Assembly (NCBI GenBank): GCA_963709875.1
Contig: CAVPYB010000012.1
Location: 372,001 to 436,000 of the forward strand
Origin: JAQBDA01 sp963709875
GTDB lineage: Bacteria; Chloroflexota; Anaerolineae; Anaerolineales; UBA4823
Direction: 5' to 3'
Length of the DNA: 64,000 nucleotides
The position numbers were made by a program, and so were the translations under genes. Under the pieces are notes generated by a model, which made no database searches, was not told the origin of the DNA, and saw only the letters and a list, made by a program, of their open reading frames with translations. This document shows, one piece after another, positions 56,894-64,000 of this stretch. How positions within the stretch are numbered: position 1 is the first letter of the stretch; every line of letters begins with the position of its first letter.

Positions 56894-58951
56894 ATGGAAC
56901 GAAAAAGAACCTTACCGTTTGTCTTACTGGGTGTATCCCTGGCGGTATTTGTCCTGTGCTGTTTGTGTGTGCTGCTCTGGATGGCCTTCACCACCCTCGC
57001 CGAGAGGTCTACCAATCTGGAGGAGATACAAGCCTTTATAGCTGATCCCACCTCAACACCGGTCTTCCTGCGCCCGAGTGTATCACCCGAAGCGCGTTCA
57101 ACTGCAGAGAAAGGCGCACCAGCCGTAGCGCTCAACCTGCCAGCCGACCCATTCGAAACCCTGGACGAGCTCTCGAATGCTCAGGTCCCGATCAATGACT
57201 ATTATGATCTCGCCCGCCGCCTGGAAGGGATAGATAATGTCCCTCCCACGCTCGAGCCACCGGCTTCTGCTTTTAAAGTCGGCGATCAAAAGAGCTTCTG
57301 GGTCGCCAACAACGATACCAATGCATATTTTCCGATACCGGCAACTTTGCGTGCCGCAACCGACCACGCATACTTCTGGATCCAGGACGGCATTAGCTAT
57401 CGGAAAGAAGACCTGACCGCCCTGGCCGAGACATTCGAGAGCCAGATCTACCCCACCAACCGCGAGTTCTTCGGCAGCGAGTGGACCCCCGGTGTGGATG
57501 GCGACCCGCATATCTACATCCTGTATGCAAGCGACCTGGGGAGCAGGGTCGCCGGATATTTCTCGTCAAACAATTCTTTCAACCCCCAAATCCAGCAATA
57601 TTCCAACGGACACGAGTTGTTTGTCCTGCACGCCGACAGCACCGGGCTGGATGAAGAATACACCTATGGGACTCTGGCACACGAGTTCCAGCACATGATC
57701 CACTGGTATCAAGACCGCAATGAAGCCACCTGGATGAACGAGGGATTCTCCGATCTGGCGATGTTCCTGAACGGCTACGACATCGGTGGGCACGATTTTT
57801 TGTACGTCTTGGATCCCGACCTGCAGTTAAATCACTGGCCAAGTGATGAAACCGCCCCGCACTACGGTGCATCGTTTCTGTTCATGAACTACTTCCTCGA
57901 CCGCTTCGGCGAGCAGGCCACCCGGGCACTGCTGGCCCATCCGGAAAACGATCTGCAGAGCATCGACGCGACCTTGGAGGAGCTAGGCATCACCGATCCA
58001 CTGACCGGAGAGACGGTCGATGCAGACTCGTTCTTCGCCGATTGGGCAGTGGCAAATTACCTGCAGGATAGCCGTGTGGGGGATGGTCGCTACACCTACA
58101 ACCTCTACTCAGGTGCGCCGCAGCCCACAGAAACCGAAACTATCCGCGATTGTGAATCCTCCTTGCAGACAAGGGATGTACACCAGTATGGCATAGACTA
58201 TATCCGCATCGACTGCCGCAATCCAACGACCTTGCGTTTCGAAGGCTCCACCCTTGTGCGCCTGCAGCCTGAAGATGCTCACTCGGGCTCGTATGCCTTC
58301 TGGTCGAACCGCGGGGATGAGTCGGACATGACTCTGACGCGCAGCTTCGATTTCAGCGAGCACACAGGACCGCTCACCCTGACCTATTGGACCTGGTACG
58401 ACCTCGAAGAAGATTACGATTATGCCTACCTGCTGGCTTCCGAGGACGGCGAGAACTGGCAAATCCTCTTCACCCCGTCGGGCACCGGAGATGACCCCAC
58501 CGGCGCAAATTACGGCTGGGGGTACAACGCAGCCAGCGGAGGCGGGCCACGCTGGGTGCAGGAAAGCGTGGACCTCTCCGAATTTGCCGGCAAAGATGTC
58601 CAGCTGCGTTTCGAGTACATCACCGACGCGGCTGTGAATGGCGAGGGGCTGCTGCTTGATGACATCGCCATACCGGAAATCGGTTATTCCACCGATTTCG
58701 AGGATGATGATGGCGGCTGGCAGGCGGCCGGATTTGTGCGCACACAGAACCTGCTGCCGCAGTTCTACCAGCTATCGCTGATCACATACGGGGATGCTAT
58801 CGAAGTGACGCCTGTACAGCTTTCTCCGGACAACACTGCTGTCATCGAATTGGATTTCGGCGGGGAAGTTGATGAGGCGGTCCTGGTCGTCAGCGGAACC
58901 ACCCGCTTCACCCGGCAGCCGACTGCATACCGCTTCAGCTTCCTACCATGA
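56894..58951 (+). CDS. membrane-anchored immune inhibitor A-like zinc metallopeptidase
   Basis: The 685-residue protein has an N-terminal membrane helix (LPFVLLGVSLAVFVLCCLCV), a linker rich in Pro/Thr, and a metallopeptidase domain with the zinc motif HEFQHMIHW (His 263, Glu 264, His 267) and the downstream Glu in TWMNEGFSD. The C-terminal half (about 440-620) is an immune inhibitor A-like beta domain (LTLTYWTWYDLEEDYDYAYL, VQLRFEYITDAAVNGEGLLL). It probably degrades extracellular protein at the cell surface. It has no link to the glycan genes, from which a terminator separates it. Confidence 0.82.
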   Translation: MERKRTLPFVLLGVSLAVFVLCCLCVLLWMAFTTLAERSTNLEEIQAFIADPTSTPVFLRPSVSPEARSTAEKGAPAVALNLPADPFETLDELSNAQVPINDYYDLARRLEGIDNVPPTLEPPASAFKVGDQKSFWVANNDTNAYFPIPATLRAATDHAYFWIQDGISYRKEDLTALAETFESQIYPTNREFFGSEWTPGVDGDPHIYILYASDLGSRVAGYFSSNNSFNPQIQQYSNGHELFVLHADSTGLDEEYTYGTLAHEFQHMIHWYQDRNEATWMNEGFSDLAMFLNGYDIGGHDFLYVLDPDLQLNHWPSDETAPHYGASFLFMNYFLDRFGEQATRALLAHPENDLQSIDATLEELGITDPLTGETVDADSFFADWAVANYLQDSRVGDGRYTYNLYSGAPQPTETETIRDCESSLQTRDVHQYGIDYIRIDCRNPTTLRFEGSTLVRLQPEDAHSGSYAFWSNRGDESDMTLTRSFDFSEHTGPLTLTYWTWYDLEEDYDYAYLLASEDGENWQILFTPSGTGDDPTGANYGWGYNAASGGGPRWVQESVDLSEFAGKDVQLRFEYITDAAVNGEGLLLDDIAIPEIGYSTDFEDDDGGWQAAGFVRTQNLLPQFYQLSLITYGDAIEVTPVQLSPDNTAVIELDFGGEVDEAVLVVSGTTRFTRQPTAYRFSFLP

Positions 58952-59040
58952 GATCCCCTGATGGACGGTAACGCCGTTTAATCCCTGATGCACGTTTGCA
59001 TGACAGTTCGCTGAGCAATCCTGACAAATCCATCGAACGA

Positions 59041-59088
59041 CAAACAAGCCGGTTTCCCGGGAATGCCCCCGAGAAGCCGGCTTGTTTG
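59041..59088. terminator. hairpin after the metallopeptidase gene
   Basis: CAAACAAGCCGG (59041-59052) pairs with CCGGCTTGTTTG (59077-59088), and CCCGGG/CCCCCGAG extends the inner stem. No long T tract follows on the + strand, so its efficiency is uncertain. The next hairpin at 59145 adds to it. Confidence 0.6.
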
Positions 59089-59144
59089 ATTCAGCTTAAG
59101 ATTTGTATATTTACGTCAGTTCGGGGTAACAACGAAAGAAGTGA

Positions 59145-59189
59145 CAGGTGTTGTTTTTTGGCGGCTGCGCCGCCAAAAAACAACACCTG
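59145..59189. terminator. perfect 21-bp palindrome, bidirectional terminator
   Basis: Bases 59145-59165 are the exact reverse complement of 59169-59189, with a three-base TGC loop. Each arm contains a GGCGGC core and a T6/A6 tract, so transcripts in either direction form a GC stem followed by U residues. It lies between the converging metallopeptidase (+) and YtxH (-) genes. Confidence 0.85.
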
Positions 59190-59239
59190 AGTCATCTTAT
59201 CCCGAATTCACGTTATATTTGGTTGTCAGTCGAACAACG

Positions 59240-59470
59240 CTAGGCAGGTTCGGAGGGCGGTTTAGGCGCCTTCAGAGCGGAGAGCTGCTCTTCAAGCTCC
59301 ACCCTGCGCTCGGTGGCAGCTTTCTTGACCTCATCCTGGATATAGGTCGCACGCTCCTGGATCTGGATACGCAGCTCCTCACCAGATGCTGGGGCAAGCA
59401 AGATGGCGACCATCGCCCCCACCAGCGCCCCGCTGAATACCCCCGCCATAAAACTTAGAAAACGGTTCAT
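59240..59470 (-). CDS. YtxH domain-containing small membrane protein
   Basis: From the ATG at 59470 the protein has 76 residues, with AAGGAG upstream (59477-59482 on the complement). It starts MNRFLSFMAGVFSGALVGAM, one membrane helix, followed by ILLAPASGEELR, the YtxH family hallmark, and an amphipathic helix (RATYIQDEVKKAATERRVEL) that likely forms a coiled coil. An open frame 19 codons longer has no such ribosome site. YtxH proteins are general-stress-associated in Firmicutes and of unknown role elsewhere. Confidence 0.82.
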   Translation of the reverse strand: MNRFLSFMAGVFSGALVGAMVAILLAPASGEELRIQIQERATYIQDEVKKAATERRVELEEQLSALKAPKPPSEPA

Positions 59471-59739
59471 AATCAACTCCTTCTGTTGGTTCACCCTCAG
59501 GGAGCAGAGGAATGGATAGACCCTCAATACCCGGGATGATGTCCGATTTATACAACACTCAGGCTTAGCCGTAGATACGAGTTACTGCACTTTATATTAC
59601 CACGCCGCCAAGGCTTGCAGACAAATGTATAATACTAGAACGGATGCCCGGACGCTGATATTATACTGAAGAATGATCGCTTTGCCTATCAGAGCAAACG
59701 GCTTGCGAATGACGACCTATCATCGTGGAGGAGGCTGAG

Positions 59740-60738
59740 ATGATCGACTCGGCGCTGCCCTTGATCGACCTGCACCGCCACCTGGATGGCAATGTACGCC
59801 TGGAAACGATCCTGGACCTGGGCCGCCGGCACAACCTGCCGCTGCCTGCCTGGGATATCGAAGGTCTCCGGCCACATATCCAGATCAGCACCCCACAGCC
59901 TGGTGTAATGGCATTCATCGAGAAATTCCACTGGATGCGGGGTGTGCTGGTGGATTACGACGCCTGCCGCAGGATTGCCTACGAAAACATCCAGGATGCG
60001 CAGAGTGAAGGTCTGGACTATATCGAGCTGCGCTTCAGTCCCTGGTTCATGGCAGAGCCGGCCGGTCTGCAGCCAGAGGCGGTTGTCGAAGCGGTGGTGG
60101 ATGGCGCGCGGTCAGCCTCCCAGGATACCGGTCTGCCATTTGGTTTGATCGGCATCCTCAGCCGCACATACGGACCTGAAACTGCCTGGCTGGAGCTGGA
60201 AGCCCTGCTGAACCAGCGCGACCAGCTTGCCGGTCTGGATCTGGCAGGCGATGAGGCCAACTATTCCGGCGAGCTGTTCGTCGAGCACGTCCGCCGGGGA
60301 CGCGAGGCCGGGCTGGGCATCACCATCCACGCCGGTGAAGCCGCCGGAGCGGAGAGCGTCTGGCAGGCCGTCCGCCAGCTCGGCGCAGAGCGCATCGGTC
60401 ATGGCGTAAGGGCGATCGATGATCCCCAGCTGCTCGATTACCTGGCACAGCAGCGCATCGGCGTCGAAACGAACCTGACCAGCAACGTTCAGACCAGCAC
60501 CGTCCCGGATTACGCCAGCCACCCGCTGAAGCGCTTCCTGGAGCTGGGCATCCTGGCGACCATCAACACCGACGACCCGGCCATCAGCAATATCACCCTG
60601 CGCTACGAGTACGAGGTAGCCGCCCCGGCAGCCGGGCTCAGCCCGGCACAGATCCGCCAGGCGCAGCGCAACGCGCTGGATGTGGCCTTCCTGGACGAGA
60701 ACAAAAAGCAAGCCCTGCTGCAAAACAAGCAGGGCTAA
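59740..60738 (+). CDS. add: adenosine deaminase family protein
   Basis: The 332-residue TIM barrel deaminates adenosine or a related purine. Zinc ligands are in LIDLHRHLDGN (His-x-His), GITIHAGEAAG and NTDDPAIS, and the catalytic Glu sits in HAGEA. GGAGGAGG lies seven bases before ATG 59740, which favours this start over the GTG at 59725. Adenine deaminase activity cannot be excluded. A hairpin follows at 60752. Confidence 0.9.
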   Translation: MIDSALPLIDLHRHLDGNVRLETILDLGRRHNLPLPAWDIEGLRPHIQISTPQPGVMAFIEKFHWMRGVLVDYDACRRIAYENIQDAQSEGLDYIELRFSPWFMAEPAGLQPEAVVEAVVDGARSASQDTGLPFGLIGILSRTYGPETAWLELEALLNQRDQLAGLDLAGDEANYSGELFVEHVRRGREAGLGITIHAGEAAGAESVWQAVRQLGAERIGHGVRAIDDPQLLDYLAQQRIGVETNLTSNVQTSTVPDYASHPLKRFLELGILATINTDDPAISNITLRYEYEVAAPAAGLSPAQIRQAQRNALDVAFLDENKKQALLQNKQG

Positions 60739-60751
60739 ATCTCTGTATATA

Positions 60752-60789
60752 GGTTGTCTATCGAGCTGCAAACTGCTCGATAGACAACC
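60752..60789. terminator. hairpin between convergent add and amylase genes
   Basis: GGTTGTCTATCGAGC (60752-60766) is exactly complementary to GCTCGATAGACAACC (60775-60789), loop TGCAAACT. Only short T runs follow on either side. Its place between two converging genes suggests termination in both directions. Confidence 0.75.
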
Positions 60790-60800
60790 CTATTGTTTAA

Positions 60801-63800
60801 TCAATTCCCACACGGGGCGACGTTGCGCCAGTTGATCACCAGGTCGTTGACCGTCTGGACGCCGGTGGTGCCGTAGCTCAAAGTGAGCAGGCGGTTGCTT
60901 ACCTCTTCACAGGTAGAGCCTTTCTCCACATATTCCCAGGCGCCCAGGGCGAACTTGTACTCGAGGGACGTAAACTCCTTCCCGGTCAGGGTGATCGTCC
61001 AATGGGTCGCATCCACCCGCGTCAGCACCACTCCACCCGGATCCCACTGCGGCAGGTTGCCATCCAGCCGGTCCAGGAAGCCGGCGATATACACTGACCT
61101 GCCGGTGCCGTCGGTGGTCGCCGGGACGGTCACGTTGATGACCAGGGTCACTGTACGCAGTGCAGCAGTCGCCTCGACCTCGCCAGATTCCGGCGAGCGG
61201 TTGAAAGAGGTGTCCACCGAGCGCACCACGTAATAGTAAGTTATGTCCTGCACCACGTCCAGATCAACGAAGCTCGTCGTGCCGACCACCATCGCCAGCG
61301 TGGTGTACGGTCCGCCCATCACGTCGCTGCGGCGAATCTCGTAGCCGTGCAGCGTGGGGTCACCGGCTACGGCATCCCAGTTCAGCTCGATCCCTGCCGG
61401 AGACTCCGAGACGACCCGCAGGCCGGTCGGCGTGTCCGGTAGTGTCGTATCTCCGCTGGAGTTCACCGTCAGCACTCCCGGGTTGGGCGGCAGCCCACCG
61501 GCAGGTACCGGCCCGTTGAGGTCGGCATACAGCCAGTCACGCCCGTTTGTGGTGCTGTATCGGTAAACGTAGTCGAAGACTCCCGTCATCTCCGGCAGCA
61601 GGCTGGCGGCGAACTCATCGTTATTGCCGGCATCGACATTGAAGCTGGCATCTACCCAGACCCAGCCTGGCGTCCCGTCTGGATTGCTGCCCTGCGGGCC
61701 GAAGCCCAGCTGGGCCAGCAGAGACCCTGTAGCACCCGGCTGGCTGGTGACGCCATCGATCCACACCTGCCCGTAAGCATTGCCGGTGCGGTTGACGGTG
61801 CTGATCGTGTGAACCAGAAGTCGGCGGCCACTGCAGGTTCGCCCAGCCGATCTGGTAGTGCGGCAGGGCGCTGACCTGGTTGGAGTGCTCGCTCTCGTTG
61901 CCGGTCTGGTCCAGGGCAGTGACCACATAATAGACCATGCGGGCATTCTTCAAGCCGGTATCGGTATAGCTGGTGTCTGCCAATGGGGCGGAGTTCACCT
62001 TGACCCAGCCACCGCCGCTCAGCGGGCTGCGGTAGAGGTTATAGCCGGCTGCACCTTCCACCGGGTTCCAGGCCAGGCTGGCTGTGGCATCCCCTTCACC
62101 GGTCAATACCAGCTCATCAGAGGCCTCTGGTGGCTGCAGGTCGGCGCGGAAGGCCAGGAGCAGCACCGCGCTGAGCGGGTCCAGCTCCACATGCAGCGTG
62201 CCATTGCTGACCACTGCCTGGGTGCCGAAATTGTTGCCGACCTTGTATACCACCCACATGCGCACGCCGTCCGGCAGGTAACCCGCGACCGGGATATCCA
62301 GCGCCTGCGGCTGGTCGCTGCGGTTGATCGCCACAACCGCTGCCTGCCGGGAGGTCTTGCGCCCGAAGGCAACACTGTCTGCGGCGTCATCCGCCAGCAG
62401 GGTGTGGAAATCGCCGCTGACCAGCACCGGGAAGAACCTACGCAGGAAGGACAGCCCTTTGTAGTAGACGATCATCGCATTGTCAGGCCGCCCGCCGGTC
62501 TGGATCCAGGGGTAGGTCCGCCGGTCATCCGGGTCGTCGTCTCCCGTCACGCCGGCCTCATCTCCAAAATAGATAGTCGGCGCGCCAGGCATGCTGTACT
62601 GGATCATGGCTGCGATCTGCTGGCGGCGCTTGCCTTCCGCCAGGTTGGCTTCATCCAGCTCCCTATCAGCCGTAGTCTCAGCACCTGGTGTAAGCGCCCA
62701 CAGGATGCGTTCCGTGTCGTGACTGCCAACCAGGTTCATCAGCGAGTAGTACACCGTATCCGGATAGTCCTCGCGGATCGATTCCAGTCGCGCCGCAAAC
62801 TCAGACGGCGCGATCGGGCGCCCGCTGTCGGCAAAGCCCTTGGAATCGAAGACGCCCGGCGAGAGCAGACCCAGAACCGCATCCCGCATGCGGTAGTTCA
62901 TAGTCGTATCTGCACGGTCACCGCGCAGGAAGCGCAGCAGCGTGCTGTCCTTCTGCCACAGCTCGCCGATGATAGCCGCATCCGGCGAGGTGTCTTTGGC
63001 AACTTCCCGGAAGCCTTCCCAATAGCCCGCCGGGAAGGATGGGTCGCCCATCACGTCCTGGCGCCAGCCGGCGATGTCTTTCTCCAGCCAGAAATTCGTA
63101 ACGCTGTCCGGGTTGAAGATAAAGTAATCCTGTATATCCGGGTTGGATTTCTGGATCACGGGGATGCTGTCGAATCCGAACCAGCCGTCATAGTAGGTGT
63201 CATCCCCACCTGGGGTTGACGGTGCGCAGGGGGAGGGGTCGTTAATACCGGGTGGTCGGAAGTTGAACCAGCCGCGGTAGTCCGAATCGCCCGCCTCGCA
63301 GGCACCCACTGGGTCATAGTGGCTGTAGCGGTCGAATTTCGGGCTGTCGGAGGACATGTGGTTGAAGACACCGTCCAGGATGATCTTGATACCGTGCTGG
63401 TCTGCCTTGCGCACCAGCTTCTCGAAATCCTTCATATCGCCCAGGTAGGGGTCGATGCTGTAGTAGTCGGCGGTGTCGTAGCGGTGGTTGGACCTGGCAT
63501 CGAAGATCGGATTGAAGTAGATCGCCGTCACGCCCAGCTTCCTCAGGTACGGAAGCTGCTGTTCGACACCCTTCAAGTCGCCTCCGTAGTAATCACGCCC
63601 GCGCGGGCTCTCGATGGTCGGGCTCCAGGGAGGCGGTGTATCGTCATAGCGCCAGGGGCAGTTCAGGTTGGCGTCCGCGTAGTTGCGGCAGTAGCCCTCC
63701 GGCAGCGTGTTCCAGGGCAGTATGATCACCGGGTCGTCGTAGCGGACATCGCCGTTCTCAGGATCGTTCTGCGGGTTGCCGTTCTTGAAGCGGTCGGGGA

Positions 63801-64000
63801 AGATCTGGTAGATGACCGCATCGCGCATCCACTCGGGAGCGGTGAACTCCGGATCGTAAACCATCAAGGCAAAGCTGTCATCGACCGCGTCGTCGCTGAC
63901 GCTGCCCATCCCGCCGTCCAGGGCGGGGGTGTCGTCGGCATAGTAGTCGGTATCTGTGCCATCCGTGACGATGAAGCGGTACCACAGGTTGTTGGGCTCA
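60801..64000 (-). CDS. amylopullulanase-type GH13 enzyme, frameshifted and truncated by the window edge
   Basis: The gene enters from the right edge (EPNNLWYRFIVTDGTDTDYY is open from base 63999) and runs leftwards. It has a GH13 catalytic domain (MRDAVIYQIFPDRFKNGNPQ, DGVFNHM, nucleophile Asp in GWRQDVMGD, acid in IIGELWQKD, VGSHDTERI), then FN3-like repeats (ELVLTGEGDATASLAWNPVE, PTGLRVVSES). Near 61820 one extra base shifts the frame, ending the first frame at 61621. The second frame continues LLVHTISTVNRTGNAYGQVW to FN3 and a CBM20-like starch-binding domain (WTITLTGKEFTSLEYKFALG), stop at 60801. Probably a secreted starch/pullulan hydrolase. Confidence 0.85.

Noticed and set aside
61858..63219. 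453-codon open frame on the + strand
   Set aside because: It lies antisense to the GH13 catalytic domain and its translation has no family motif.

Overview
The window is a dense, almost entirely + strand surface-glycan locus from a bacterium of roughly 60% GC (by eye). The gene families and repeat types (GT-C membrane glycosyltransferases, a GxxExxY cassette framed by ACCAAGACACCAAG repeats, TCATTCTGAGC-type repeats, a modular amylopullulanase, no lipid A genes) suggest Chloroflexota, probably an Anaerolineae-like lineage. This placement is inference, since no rRNA, tRNA or universal marker gene lies in the window.

Region 1 (1-18500) is a nonulosonic (sialic/legionaminic-like) acid module: a GT-B transferase, a sulfotransferase, a Gfo/Idh/MocA oxidoreductase, a NeuA-HAD fusion, a NeuB without SAF domain, a bifunctional Sat/CysC that makes PAPS, a PtmA-like SDR, a second NeuA-like enzyme, and a NeuB-SAF-TIM-barrel fusion. 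It continues into a capsule-type transferase, a methyltransferase and a compact cassette of an acyl carrier protein, a class II aaRS-like amino acid:[carrier protein] ligase, a GNAT, an AAC(3)-like acyltransferase and an M28-like hydrolase. I read that cassette as a tRNA-independent, carrier-protein-based aminoacylation route acting on the sugar or glycan. It is the most unusual system here.

Region 2 (18600-37720) holds three more sulfotransferases (one frameshifted), GT2 enzymes, a third cytidylyltransferase next to a hydroxyacid dehydrogenase and an SDR, a fusion of a DUF115/GT42-like domain to a GT-C membrane glycosyltransferase, further GT-C enzymes, and a damaged stretch with a GH-A clan hydrolase (in-frame amber codon), a GH78 rhamnosidase (three frameshifts) and a remnant GT-C gene.

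Region 3 (37780-56830) is a polysaccharide assembly and export block: rfbCBAD (dTDP-L-rhamnose), GT4/GT2 transferases including two multi-domain fusions, a GH26-like secreted protein, an ABC exporter pair (Wzm/Wzt), a WecA-type glycosyl-1-phosphate transferase, a frameshifted Wzz-like protein and a Wzy/ligase-type membrane protein, closed by a strong intrinsic terminator.

Region 4 (56890-64000) is unrelated to glycan assembly: a membrane-anchored metallopeptidase, a YtxH-type small protein (- strand), adenosine deaminase, and a GH13 amylopullulanase (- strand) running off the right edge. Convergent pairs are separated by hairpins. Across the window about ten frame-breaking lesions occur in seven genes. 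They may be real decay or assembly error, and the sequence alone cannot decide.
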